64,000 nucleotides of DNA from Diplonema papillatum (Eukaryota > Euglenozoa > Diplonemea > Diplonemida > Diplonemidae): contig JAPJBO010000002.1 of NCBI GenBank assembly GCA_030068145.1, positions 744,001 to 808,000 of the forward strand, given 5' to 3'. Both the position numbers and the translations under genes were made by a program. Numbering within the stretch: the stretch's first letter is position 1; each line of letters begins with the position of its first letter. The notes under the pieces were generated by a model. It searched no databases and was not told where the DNA came from. It saw nothing but the letters and a program-made list of their open reading frames with translations. Of the stretch, positions 54,843 to 64,000 are shown one piece after another.

Positions 54843-57188
54843 CTACATCTCCTCGCTGCTTTCACTATCCTCGCTATTAGCTGTCTCGAAGCGCACCTTT
54901 TTCAGGGGGGGCTCGTCTTCTTGGGGTTGCTTCTTTCGCTGCCGGGAGGGAGACCTCGGACGCGGCAAAGCCTCGGGTTCTTCGGTTTTTGCATCCTTCT
55001 GTTCCAGGTCATGGAGCAACTTGCCAGCAACAACATTAGCCCGGAATCGCATGCTTCGGGCAAGGGCGTGCTGTTTTAGCTCGTCAAGAAGCAACTTCTC
55101 ATCAGCTTCCTGACATGCAGACACAAGCTTGTCTTTGCTCCAGTTTTGGCAGGACTTGATACCTCGCCGTTCAGCTTGCTGCACAAGCGCATCCTTTCGC
55201 CAATGACTGTCTGCATCGAATCGCCAAGGAATCCTTTTGATGAAGTCATTGCGTTCTGCCTGCCACTTTTTCCTGTCGTCATGAGAAACTTGCTTCGCCT
55301 TGTAGTGGGTCAACTTCAGCAAACCGCATCGGTCTTTCCTCGCCTGGATAGTTTCTATCCTTTGCGCAGCATATTGCTGAATTGTCTTTGGGTAGGGCTG
55401 GTGAATGCTCAGGTGAGCGTTGGTGCTCGATAGCTTTGCCCTGATGCATTCATCGCGGATGCGCGTGTTTGTCTGCTGTTGCAGGTGACGTTTCATGGAT
55501 CCAACGGTGCCCTCTATGAGACTCGGTCCTAGCTTTACGGGTCTTGGGGTATCCGCTGTTGCCTTGCTGTACATGGTCAGCTCTGCAACAATGCCGCAGG
55601 CAAACCTGTGGGCAACAGAAGACAGGAAAGCTGAATCTGTTGCCTCGTCTATGGGTTTAATGGTTGGCATCTGCACGCCGGGACCTCCGTAATAGCTCGC
55701 AATAGAGCCAGCCGCGTCTAAGTGGGCTTTCATACGCCGAATGAACTGCTGAACGGAGTTCCGCTGGCACACAAACTTTACTTCCGGGGCCTTCGTAGGA
55801 AATGTCACACCTCGTCTCGCTTTTTCCATCCACAGCGGATTCCCGAAAATGTCCTTTCCAGTTCGAATTTTTGTGAAATAGAGACCCAGGGTAGCCATCA
55901 AATCGCTGGCAAAGCCGGCAGTAAAGTCGTCGTCGAGTACTTCTTCCCCAGCGTACTGCCAGATTCGCCTCAACGCCGGATATGCAATGATCTCAAATGC
56001 TAAACCTATTCGACGGAAGCGCTCCTGGGTACCACGAGGAGTCAGGTACATGACGATATTCTTCTTTTTTTTCGAATACTCTGTCGTTTCATCAAAGCTG
56101 CCGAGGAAGTCCAAGTACCATCCCAATAGGGTCTTCTGACCAACGGTGCATGATAGAGACCACGCGGCTGCCCAGGACGTTCCGAATCTCCCTGTCGTCG
56201 CCCTCTGCCACAACACACCTTTCAACTCCGGGCCGCCCTGTTCCCGCAGCCATACAGCAAATGCAGGTGAAGATGCCACGTCGTTCGCTGCTGCACACAG
56301 GAACGTCATCTCCTTCCCAATCTTGAGCTCGGTCACAACCCTGCTCATCGTCCGATGCAACCTGTGCACTGGTTCGTATACCCGGGGTTGTTTGAGGCCC
56401 CCCACACCTGCTCCGCGGTCCGTAAACATACAGCAGAAGCGGTCTTGCTCGAAAAAGGCATCAGGGCCGAGAACGCCAAGCCCTCGAAGTTCTTGCGTGA
56501 GAGACGAGAAGTAGCAACAGATTTCTGTCACTGCGTCTTCCACCATGCTGCCATCGTGCACGGTTGAAAGGCACGCCTTCAGGAAATGGTGCCTTTGTGA
56601 TGTTCCTTGCATCCAAGTTGCTGTCAAGTGGATTGCATGCCAATTCTCGTTAACAGGTGTGCTATCGTGCTGCAAGGCGACATCCTTGTCTTCGATGGCA
56701 CACAAAAACGAGATATCACGCGCAACCAGGTTGCTCTGCCATGCTCGCTCAACCCTGAAACGACTCACTTTTACTCGCTGGATAATGAGGAGTACCCGGG
56801 GTATGCGTCGGATCTTGACATCTTCCGCCATCAGGCTGTCTACGATACCTCGCAGTTCTCCGTCGGCCAGGCCTCCGCCGTCCGTCACCACAGCGCGATT
56901 CTTGTCGAGGACTGGTACAAGCACGCAATGGCCGCAACTGAGCTTCCACAAGTCCTCTCTGAGAACAACAGGACAGTCGGCCAGACAAACTGTTGAAGGG
57001 GGGCCGGTAGCGAGGCGCACATATGTCCCAGCAAGCGCGTAGCCAACCGACTTCGCAAGTCCTACGATAGCGTTCCAGTCAGCATTCTCGACGAGAAAAC
57101 CTTCATGGCGCATTCCACACGGCTTCACGAAAGTAACGTCAATCTTCATCTCCCCGTTGTTCCAGGCTTTCCTGACTCGCTCTCGTTC
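54843..57188 (-). CDS. large unknown protein, candidate transposon-encoded
   Basis: About 780 residues in one open frame. No strong family match is visible. Features: a Trp/Cys-containing N-terminal half with CMFTDRGAGVGG; a middle region with IEGTVGSMKRHLQQQTNTRI; a SAP-like helical pair (LVQQAERRGIKSCQNWSKDK) near the C-terminus; and a Lys/Arg then acidic tail (SRQRKKQPQEDEPPLKKVRF), suggesting a nuclear, DNA-associated protein. The frame begins after an acceptor-like TTTGTTGCAG on the minus strand, so a short upstream exon may supply the start. Otherwise the first ATG is at 57149 (MKIDVTFVKPCG). A DDE-type transposase is possible but I cannot assign the triad. Confidence 0.7.
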   Translation of the reverse strand, partial: ERERVRKAWNNGEMKIDVTFVKPCGMRHEGFLVENADWNAIVGLAKSVGYALAGTYVRLATGPPSTVCLADCPVVLREDLWKLSCGHCVLVPVLDKNRAVVTDGGGLADGELRGIVDSLMAEDVKIRRIPRVLLIIQRVKVSRFRVERAWQSNLVARDISFLCAIEDKDVALQHDSTPVNENWHAIHLTATWMQGTSQRHHFLKACLSTVHDGSMVEDAVTEICCYFSSLTQELRGLGVLGPDAFFEQDRFCCMFTDRGAGVGGLKQPRVYEPVHRLHRTMSRVVTELKIGKEMTFLCAAANDVASSPAFAVWLREQGGPELKGVLWQRATTGRFGTSWAAAWSLSCTVGQKTLLGWYLDFLGSFDETTEYSKKKKNIVMYLTPRGTQERFRRIGLAFEIIAYPALRRIWQYAGEEVLDDDFTAGFASDLMATLGLYFTKIRTGKDIFGNPLWMEKARRGVTFPTKAPEVKFVCQRNSVQQFIRRMKAHLDAAGSIASYYGGPGVQMPTIKPIDEATDSAFLSSVAHRFACGIVAELTMYSKATADTPRPVKLGPSLIEGTVGSMKRHLQQQTNTRIRDECIRAKLSSTNAHLSIHQPYPKTIQQYAAQRIETIQARKDRCGLLKLTHYKAKQVSHDDRKKWQAERNDFIKRIPWRFDADSHWRKDALVQQAERRGIKSCQNWSKDKLVSACQEADEKLLLDELKQHALARSMRFRANVVAGKLLHDLEQKDAKTEEPEALPRPRSPSRQRKKQPQEDEPPLKKVRFETANSEDSESSEEM

Positions 57189-57415
57189 CTTTTCCTGCAA
57201 CAAACCCCTGCATTGGTTTTGAACACACCGACATTACAAACGTTAATTTCTCTTCGTCAGCTAGTCGAATACCCGAGTTGCCGCCGGATAGACAGGCCGT
57301 CGCTTCCAATGGACATCCAGAACAAAAGAGAATTGAGACAACAAAAAACTATAATTGATCGTCGGGAACACACAAAAAAAGAAATGCCTTTACGATGGAG
57401 GCTATCACCAGAAAG

Positions 57416-58369
57416 CTAGATTTTTGCCTCTTTGCGTGGGTTCTCGACCTCTGCTTCCTCGTCTGCCTTTCGTTTGAAGCCAACCATTTCAAACATCTTT
57501 TTGGCGTTGGCCTTTTCTTGTTCGGACATGCCCCTTGTGAGATCCTTCCTGGCCGCCACCTTCTTCTTATTTTTAGCAGCTTCTTTTTCTCTGAAAGCTT
57601 TTAGGTCTGCTTTCGCGTTCTTTGACAGCTTCTTGGCGAACTTCGGGCATCGACAACCGTGTCGTACAAACGACGTCCCGTCAGAAAGCCTGTCCGGCGG
57701 GTTGCTGACCTTTGTGCCACAAATACAAAGCACCCAAGAGGGTCCGAACTTCAGCCCCACCTTGCCGAACCTGTCACACAGCGCCTCCTCCAACTTGTTC
57801 GTAATCATCGAGCTACTGTCCGCCCGCGATGTGTATGAGTTGTCGTGCACTTCCGCGTCGTGTGTTAGCAGGTGCTTTCGGACGTGCTTTGCCGAGTGCT
57901 TTTTCAGCTCCAAACGGACCACTATATGGAGGTTCAACTTCTTTTCGACGACCTTTTGTAGTCCCGCGTCGTTGAGCACTTCCGTCTCGTCGTCGCGCTC
58001 CTTATAAAACCAGCGACGTGCGACACCGGTAGCCCCCCTAAGGAAAGGAGCGTCTTTCTTTTCTGCAAGCTGGTTTCCGCATTCCAGCAGGTGCGGCCGT
58101 ATTGTGGACTCGTGGAACGTTTGCAGCGAGCCGTTAGTCATAAAGTCGGCGTTGTACTTCATGTCTTCTTCCTTCAGGTCGATGGTGTCGCTTTCTTCGG
58201 TCTCGCTGTTGTCGTTCTCCTCACGCTCTTCCGTCGTGCGGACTTGGAGATATTTCGTAAAGCAGTGAAACGTAACGCCGATACAGAATTGCATTTTACG
58301 CTTTTGAATTTTGTTTCGTGCCTTTATTTGGGTACTTTCTTTTGTAGCCAGTTCAATGGAAACGATCAT
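57416..58369 (-). CDS. unknown nuclear-type protein with CxC..HxCxC cluster
   Basis: 317 residues from the ATG at 58369. An acidic stretch (EEREENDNSETEESD) is followed by a helical middle region. CICGTKVSNP and RHGCRCPKF together form a possible zinc site (CxC...HxCxC). The C-terminus is strongly Lys-rich (KNKKKVAARKD; FKRKADEEAEV) and looks like nuclear localisation sequence. It ends 213 bases before the large gene on the same strand, so the two may be a functional pair in one element. No family is recognised. Confidence 0.65.
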   Translation of the reverse strand: MIVSIELATKESTQIKARNKIQKRKMQFCIGVTFHCFTKYLQVRTTEEREENDNSETEESDTIDLKEEDMKYNADFMTNGSLQTFHESTIRPHLLECGNQLAEKKDAPFLRGATGVARRWFYKERDDETEVLNDAGLQKVVEKKLNLHIVVRLELKKHSAKHVRKHLLTHDAEVHDNSYTSRADSSSMITNKLEEALCDRFGKVGLKFGPSWVLCICGTKVSNPPDRLSDGTSFVRHGCRCPKFAKKLSKNAKADLKAFREKEAAKNKKKVAARKDLTRGMSEQEKANAKKMFEMVGFKRKADEEAEVENPRKEAKI

Positions 58370-58503
58370 TTTACGAGAGAGATGATTTGCGCTTTATTTA
58401 GAGTTCGAGCTCGCTTGAGATTCCGGATGCAAAAGTCACCTGTAAGGCGATTGCATCGTATTGGGGTCACATTTCGTTTAGGCTACAGCAGCAGATGTTA
58501 GAA

Positions 58504-58557
58504 CACAGAGAAGCATTTCATAAAGCTGTCTAGCTTTATTATGCAATGCTTCTCTGT
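58504..58557. repeat. imperfect hairpin beside the MITE
   Basis: CAGAGAAGCATTTCATAAAGCT pairs with AGCTTTATTATGCAATGCTTCTCTG (written as two arms around GTCT) with a few bulges. It abuts the TIR element at 58558. Confidence 0.7.
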
Positions 58558-58913
58558 TAAATTTAGGGTCAACGACAAAACGGATTCTATATAACTGGAT
58601 TACGACAAAGTGGATTATTAGTGGATTATAATCCAGTAATAATCCACTTTGTCGCTTTTGATAATCCACTTTGTCGCTTCTGACAACCGGCATGAATTAT
58701 ATAGGGGGACCCTTTCACAAAAAGTTCCCACAGGGAAAGTGACTATTTTGAGCTGTTTGAGTTCATTGAAACCATCAAAAGTGAGCTTAGGTCCGTCATA
58801 CGGGGCGACAAAGTGGATTAGGCGACAAAGTGGATTGGCGACAAAGTGGATTATAATCCACTTTGTCGTAATCCAGTTATATAGAATCCACTTTGTCGTT
58901 TTCCCTAAATTTA
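58558..58913. mobile_element. 356-bp TIR element with GACAAAGTGGATTA motifs
   Basis: Terminal inverted repeats of about 60 bases: the left starts TAAATTTAGGGTCAACGAC and the right is its inverse with four or five changes. GACAAAGTGGATTA or its inverse occurs at least eight times inside. There is no coding capacity. A diverged relative lies at 31738-31815. Confidence 0.85.
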
Positions 58914-59125
58914 AACGCGCCGGTTTGAAGACCCCTGGCGCCCCTGTCCACCAACACCCCCAAAAAGCCCCAAACCCTTTAACTAACTCCAAAGCCCCCG
59001 CAGTCTGAGGGAAACATGAGACCTATGCCCCTCAAGAACCACCAAAAAAAAAAAGGACACCCCAAGGCCAGTTCCCCGTAGTTCCCCCGTAGTACCCCAT
59101 GGTTATACCGATCACACCAGAGTAT

Positions 59126-59985
59126 GCACCTTTTTTTTTTTGTTCTTCGCGTGTACAGGGTATAAACCTCTCTGGGGGGGGGTTTCCTGTATTAGCACTT
59201 TTTTCGTTGGCTTCGTTTTCTCTTTCATGTGCAACCGTTGTTCCGGAAATGTTCCCGTCAGTACAGATGTACTATTAAAAAAAAAAAGATTATGGCGCTT
59301 CGTTTTGTTTGTGCGTGCCGGGTGATCGTTTCCCCACTTGTGTTCACCCTGCCGTCATTTTCCGGTTCGAAATTCTGAACAACCCACCAAAACACGCTGC
59401 CTCCGGCTTCAGCCACTTTCCTGGGTAAAGGAACAGAGCGATCTTCTTTTTTAAGAGTGAAAGTTCGTTTTCGGATTCCGGAATTTTAAACAGTCTCCGG
59501 GTGACCATTGTCAAACGGGTTCTTCGGAAGCAAATAAACTGAAGTGAAATGTGCTTTTGCATGTTTTCTGTTTGGCGCTGCGCGCGCTTGTGCGGCACGA
59601 GTGCTCTGGACAGCAAACAGGAAGCTTTGCGCCGACAGCGCGGCGGCTCTTTTTGAAGGCTGCTGGGCAGGTTCATGGCGTCCGAAGCACAGCGTTGCAG
59701 ATTCTCGTAGATGTCGCCAGTACTATGCACAATCGGAGCTGAAGTGTAGAAGGCCATCCATTGAGATACGGGGAATAGTTGAGTCGCAGCTCTTGACCGA
59801 TAGAAAAAGACAGGCGCTTCGTTTTGTTTGCGTGTGCCGGTTGATCGTTTTCCCACTTGTATTTACTCTGCGTATATTCAGGTAAGGAATTCTGACCAAC
59901 AACCAAAACACGCTGCCTACGTCTTTTTAGCCTGCACAATACATTGAAGGGCAACCCGCAAGATAGTTGGTACTAAAAAAAGAGG
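59126..59985 (+). repeat. family C and family A repeats
   Basis: 59283-59405 is a partial family C copy. 59455-59525 is a family A hairpin copy (AAGTTCGTTTTCGGATTCCG, AGTCTCCGGGTGACCATTG). 59816-59985 is a near-complete family C copy matching 9028-9200. Confidence 0.75.
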
Positions 59986-60676
59986 ATGTTCCGCCCACTT
60001 CGCCTGATCACAACATCGGGGGAAATCTTGGTTTAGCGGGGGAGGAAACAGGTGGTGTTTATCGAGAGCAACGCGTGGTGCTTGCACCACTGCCCAGGCC
60101 TTTTAAAGACGGGCGTTTTGTGGAAGGATGTTCGGGCAAACTGTTGCACAGCAAACCGGGGCCCTTCTTGTGGGGTACGTTCGGTTTTCCGCCTCCCGCA
60201 ACCATGAGCAGCAAGTATTCAAAAGAGGTCAATTCAACTATTCCCTGGCAGTATTTGCATACTTGTCAAGAAGCGAAGATGACATACGGCGTTTCGAAAG
60301 CACACGGAGCGTTTGAACCCGACTCAAAAAAGGGCGAAGAATCGCGTGGGGAAGGAAAGAAGAAGTGGGTTCAGAAATGCACGCCTGACGACAGTTGGAA
60401 TCTCAACGTTTCTGAGTGAACGACTCGTATCCTCACCAAAGCGAGGTGGGCGGGTCAAGCAAGAAGAGGGAGCCCGCAGGCCACCGTTTTGCCCCCTTTT
60501 GGTACCCCCCATCTGAATCTCTTGTTCTTAGTAGTACTGGGAACACTTTCAGAACACGTCTGAGAACAAAACACAAACGAGCTAGTGTTGCTTTTTATTT
60601 CCCTTCTCTTGGAGAATCTGCCGCCAAACCTCGCTTCCTCTTGTACGCAAGAAAAGAGGGAGAGACACAGAGAAAG
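59986..60676. other. no recognised gene; duplicated block
   Basis: 60375-60560 (TGCACGCCTGACGACAG, TCAACGTTTCTGAGTGAAC, GGGAGCCCGCAGGCCACC) is repeated at 60850-61070, and partly near 7850. Confidence 0.6.
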
Positions 60677-60845
60677 ACAGTGAGGGTTTGGAGGAGGACG
60701 CTGGCGTGCGTCGGGGCCGGTGAGAAGCACCGGTCGCCCTTGCTAGATAAATCCTGCCGCGGAAGAGGCAACCTTTTATTCGCTGGGGTCGGCACCCCTG
60801 CGGAGACCCTCTTCCGTGTGCCTCCACGCGGAAGGAAACAATAGC
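60677..60845 (+). repeat. dispersed repeat family G, copy 2
   Basis: Near copy of 25813-25982, including GGCACCCCTGCGGAGACCCT and TGCCTCCACGCGGAAGGAA. Confidence 0.85.
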
Positions 60846-61766
60846 CTCAGAGATGCACGCCTGACGACAGCTGGAACCTCAACGTTTCTGAGTGAACTAA
60901 TCATCTACTCACCAAAGGGAGGTGGACGGGTCAAGCAAGAAGAGGGAGCCCGCAGGCCACCGGTTTGCCCCCTTTTTGTACCCCCCCATCTGAATCCCTT
61001 GTTCACAGCCCACATGTTCTTAGTGGTACTGGGAACACGTTTAGAACACGTCTGAGAACAACACACAAACGAGCTGGTGCTGCAGAAAAAGCCCTCGGTG
61101 CACGCGAAGAACGAAACTCCAGCACGGGATGAACCGAGCTGACTTGAGGTGACTTAAGGTGCCATAGGATCGGGTGCCAGAGTCCATCTCCGCACAGCTG
61201 AACGACAGCCATGGAGGCCGCGGCATCGGATTTGTGGGCATGTTTGTGGGAACTCACGGGCCGAATGCGCCGGTCCCGAAAGATTCATGACGGGCGCCCG
61301 TTCCTGGTCGTTGCGAGCCCCCTACTCGTCTTCCCTGTTGACGCTGAGGCTCAGCGTCCTGTGCGGATCTCTGACGCGGACTCTCGAAGCTGCTGTGCCG
61401 GTGTCGCCGACTTTGGCTCGGCTGATTTCCAGTCCGGACAAAGCCAGCTGCTGCGACGCGAATTCTTCGCAAAACTCAGCCGTCGGCCTGCGGGGGTGAA
61501 GAGCTTGGTGGATGGTTGATGTCAAAAAGCAGAATACTTGTTCACGGTCTCACTCGACGAGTATCATTTTTGGTTGGTACGTGCACAGAGTACATCCCAT
61601 TGTGCATGTGCATTGCGTTTTCATTGCGGTCTCGTTTCGTACGCCTCGGAAAACACTGACTTTTAGACTTAAAACGCCGGGAACCTCTTGTCCCGGAAAG
61701 CTTTCAGCGAATGCTAATTCCTTGGTTTGCAACGCTTGAGCAATAAAAACTGGAGCACGGACAAAC
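60846..61766. other. no recognised gene after the repeat block
   Basis: 60850-61070 duplicates the block at 60375. The rest is unrecognised. It may include downstream intron of the kinase-like exon that follows. Confidence 0.3.
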
Positions 61767-61979
61767 CTGGCGTGCGGATCGACTGTCAGCAGCAGCAGGA
61801 CGAAGGTGACGACGGCTTTGCTGTACCCGATGGAAGTCAGGTCTTTCTTGATGTCGCTCTTGAACGTCGGAGAGTTGACGTCGGAGAACATCACTCGGGT
61901 GTTGATGTTCTCGACGCGTCTCGTACATATTGCGTACACAATGCAACCAAGGGCCCACGTGTCAACCTTCACTGAGTAC
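61767..61979 (-). pseudogene. protein-kinase C-lobe exon fragment
   Basis: A 213-base minus-strand segment between a CCCGCAG acceptor and a CCAG|GTTTGT donor reads YSVKVDTWALGCIVYAI, followed by a Ser/Asp-rich stretch and LLLLTVDPHAR. These match kinase subdomain IX (DxWxLGC) and the subdomain XI Arg region. Upstream, minus strand 62285-62180 has a weak DVDLATQIWQVGG stretch that may be a decayed activation segment. No N-lobe, catalytic loop or further exons are seen, so it is either a fragment or a gene whose other exons lie outside my recognition. Confidence 0.5.
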
Positions 61980-62929
61980 CTGCGGGATTGGTGTCCATAC
62001 ATTGCGAGAGTGCTCGGGAAAATACCCACTTTTGTCATGTGGGCATGGCTTCCGATGCTTTTGGGCTCAAATTTAATTCACATGCGGAACGTGCGGAAAA
62101 GATCCAAAAAAAAAAACTTTTCCGAGTTTCATGCAGGAGGGGTACAAGCTCCAGAAAAGGGTTCAGGGTGTAGTCTGGTAGGGAGGCTGCCCCCAACTTG
62201 CCATATTTGGGTCGCCAAGTCCACATCAGCATCACTTTGCGGGCTTCGTGGTTTTGTGCAGTTGGCTTGGTGCCACGGGATCTATCCGCTTGTTGCGGAC
62301 CTCCTGCAAGAACACGAAGGAAAAAGTGCGTAGTTGTTTACAATGCATACTTGTTTTCCGGTAAGGAGTGGGCAGGACGTTTCAAAGGGGGAAAAGAGGA
62401 ACAAAGCACATGAATGCTTCTTAGAAAATAGTAGGTGGGACGATCTTGATTAGAGTGAAAGTTCGTAAGTAAGTTAATATCACACTGCTCGATGGTCGCT
62501 TCACACTGCCGCACATCAACCTGCTCATCCTCCTTGGCTGTCAGCTTATTGAAGGCGTCCGCGGCCAGGCATATTAGTATTGCCTCACAGGTTGATTAGC
62601 CAAGCCAAAAGACACATCTCAGGAGAAAAGAATCGGGGCAGGTTGACATTTACATAAGCCCTGCTCACAGTCCATGATCGCAAGCTGGGACCGGTGCAGG
62701 AACAAACATATGTGTTGGTTTGGCGGGACACAGTGGTCTACAAGGCGAAATGAGAGCAAGATTTCGTACAAGAACCTCAAGAACGTCCACTTTTGCTTTT
62801 GTGTGTGCTAATGGTCCACGCAATCAGTCGATGGATTGTTGCCCGACTCGGATGTAGGACGGACCCACCCTTCGGTCCAAGGTCTGGACGGAATTCCCTT
62901 ACTGTGACAAACCAATGATAGTAGGTGGC
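61980..62929. other. no recognised gene
   Basis: Possible decayed kinase exon near 62180-62285 and a partial family A head near 62452 (GAGTGAAAGTTCG). The rest is unrecognised. Confidence 0.3.
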
Positions 62930-63085
62930 CGACCTTGCACACATGCGAGTGCCAATTTTAATACATGCGGAAACACATGCGGAAAACACGTGCGGAAACA
63001 CGTACGGAATTCCGCACGTACGGAAAATCACAATTTTATTCACGTGCGGAATTCCGTACGTTCCGCATGCGGAACGCAAGGCCTG
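62930..63085. repeat. cluster of TGCGGAA/TTCCGCA palindromes
   Basis: ACATGCGGAA or ACGTRCGGAA occurs at least six times in both orientations, including GTACGGAATTCCGCACGTAC at its centre (63004-63023). It can form a complex foldback. A smaller cluster is at 62082-62100. Confidence 0.75.
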
Positions 63086-63244
63086 CATGTGGGGCAATGA
63101 CAGTTTTCACTGGCTTCCCGCCAGTTTGTCTTCTGCTGATGGCGTATCTCCCCTAACGTGACAGAAACCCAGGTCTTCGAGACAAGTTAACCATAAGTCA
63201 CGTCAATAAAAAAGTGCGAAGAAATGCCAGAACCGAAGGTAGTT

Positions 63245-63320
63245 ACAGCACTTACGATCCCTTCGGTTCTTTGTCTGGCAGCTTCGTCGAGCATTTCCTT
63301 CCAAGTTGGCGCTTATGTAA
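63245..63320 (+). repeat. family D-type repeat, copy
   Basis: GATCCCTTCGGTTCTTTGTC and TCGAGCATTTCCTTCCAAGT match 21095-21160. Confidence 0.7.
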
Positions 63321-63596
63321 AAGTAAAGGGGGACCTACTATCCAGGGGGACCTATGATCCTAGGATAATAGGTCGACTGGTTTTGAAGATGAGTGAGGTA
63401 CGAATATTTACCACACGGAATCAGTTTTACCGAGCACCAGGCCCGGATTTGGCATTGTGCCCAGGTCTCACTGACAAGCCAGGGTGGGGCAGGGGGGTGC
63501 ATCCTGTTTCAGTTGAGACTCAAGGAACAGGGGGCACGTTTTCACCACGAACACTAAAAATCCTGCTCCCGAGGTCATTCAGGGCACTTTTTAAGG

Positions 63597-63697
63597 CTCT
63601 TCAGAAAACAAAAAAAAGGTGTGGGGGAAAGTGGAAACCAGTGAGCGTAAAGTTTACGCTCACTGGTTTCCCACTTTCCCCCACTGTTTTTTCGAAG
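63597..63697. repeat. ~100-bp near-perfect palindrome
   Basis: GTGGGGGAAAGTGGAAACCA and GTGAGCGTAAA (63621-63651) are followed directly by the inverse (63653-63684) with a single extra base. Weaker pairing of CTTCAGAAAACAAAA with TTTTTTCGAAG extends the arms to about 50 bases. Confidence 0.9.
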
Positions 63698-63727
63698 ATT
63701 TTAGCTCAAAGAAACTGCCATACACCC

Positions 63728-63785
63728 GCTGCCTCCAGTCTCGCCCCGCGCCGGCCTTTAGCCGAGCGCACGTACTAATTCTGGG
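63728..63785 (+). repeat. GCTGCCTCCAGTCTCGCC block, partner of 31128-31180
   Basis: GCTGCCTCCAGTCTCGCC and CGCCGGCCTTTAGCCGAGCG recur at 31128, next to the other tandem array. Confidence 0.85.
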
Positions 63786-63871
63786 CTCTCCAAAAAATAA
63801 TTCGTCCATAAATTGCATGGCCACTAAATAGAATTCCGCAAATAAAAGGGCCATAAACTACAGGTCGAGTT

Positions 63872-64000
63872 AAAGTTCGGGAAACAGTAAAGTTCGGGCG
63901 AAGCTAAGTTCGGGCGAAACAAAGTTCGGGCGAAGCTAAGTTCTGGTGAGGCAAAGTTAGTTCGGGTGAAGCAAAGTTCGGGCGAAGCTAAGCTAAGTTC
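63872..64000 (-). repeat. tandem repeat, inverted partner of 30575-31110
   Basis: AAAGTTCGGGCGAAGC and TAAGTTCGGGCGAAAC units, the reverse complement of the 30.6-kb array, running off the window end. Confidence 0.93.

Larger units (their letters stand above)
54461..59120 (-). mobile_element. candidate novel two-gene DNA element
   Basis: Near-identical inverted 13-mers (TGGTGTGGTCGGT at 54463; ACCGATCACACCA at 59107) lie at the outer ends. Just inside or beside them is a 28-base direct repeat beginning GGCCAGTTCCCCGTAGTTCC (54477-54504 and 59066-59093). Between them are two convergently uniform minus-strand genes (54843-57188 and 57416-58369) and a nested TIR element (58558-58913). The left edge coincides with the end of another transposon. 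Family unknown. Confidence 0.45.

Overview
This is a gene-poor window of a nuclear eukaryotic (protist) genome. Protein-coding pieces have GT-AG introns, there are no operons, and most of the sequence is dispersed repeats, foldback elements, microsatellites and minisatellites. Divergent pieces of nuclear SSU and LSU rRNA genes lie scattered on both strands. The SSU 530-loop piece near 29.2-29.3 kb reads CACCCGC and TGCTGCTGCTGTTAAA on the minus strand, which recalls Euglenozoa. That placement is only a moderate inference.

Layout. 0-16 kb: rDNA debris (SSU pieces at 0.3, 0.44-0.62, 1.2, 2.3 and 13.0-13.5 kb; LSU piece at 14.4-14.8 kb) mixed with short dispersed repeats and small transposons, including a 161-bp TA-flanked element nested in another repeat. 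16.2-18.3 kb: minus-strand catalytic exon of a class III adenylate cyclase, with a partial duplication of its 3' end. 19.66-20.85 kb: non-autonomous transposon with a 10-bp target duplication. 21.25-25.35 kb: complete tyrosine-recombinase retrotransposon of Ngaro/PAT type (gag, recombinase, RT-RNase H, split direct repeats) sitting in a GA microsatellite. 26.1-27.07 kb: minus-strand membrane and linker exon of a cyclase, probably the N-terminal half of the 16.7-18.3 kb gene, in which case the retrotransposon lies in its intron. 28.8-29.6 kb: SSU central domain. 30-35 kb: a tRNA-like Pol III unit and tandem repeats.

35.3-45.2 kb: one minus-strand gene for an EF-hand, cyclic-nucleotide-binding K+ channel. 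Its last cyclic-nucleotide-binding-domain exon has been amplified into a 399-bp tandem array with 13 intact copies, one broken copy and the terminal exon. 45-53 kb: mostly unrecognised sequence, a 48-bp minisatellite and a 335-bp direct duplication. 53.7-54.46 kb: second copy of the 19.7-kb transposon. 54.46-59.12 kb: candidate novel two-gene element, with a small TIR element nested inside. 59-64 kb: dispersed repeats, a degenerate protein-kinase exon, long palindromes, and a copy of the 30.6-kb tandem repeat in the opposite orientation.

Functional theme: an adenylate cyclase and a cyclic-nucleotide-binding K+ channel lie on the same strand within 30 kb and could act in one cAMP signalling pathway. 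The channel exon array is the most striking structure. The retrotransposon, the candidate two-gene element and the hairpin insert in the LSU core are the next most interesting.
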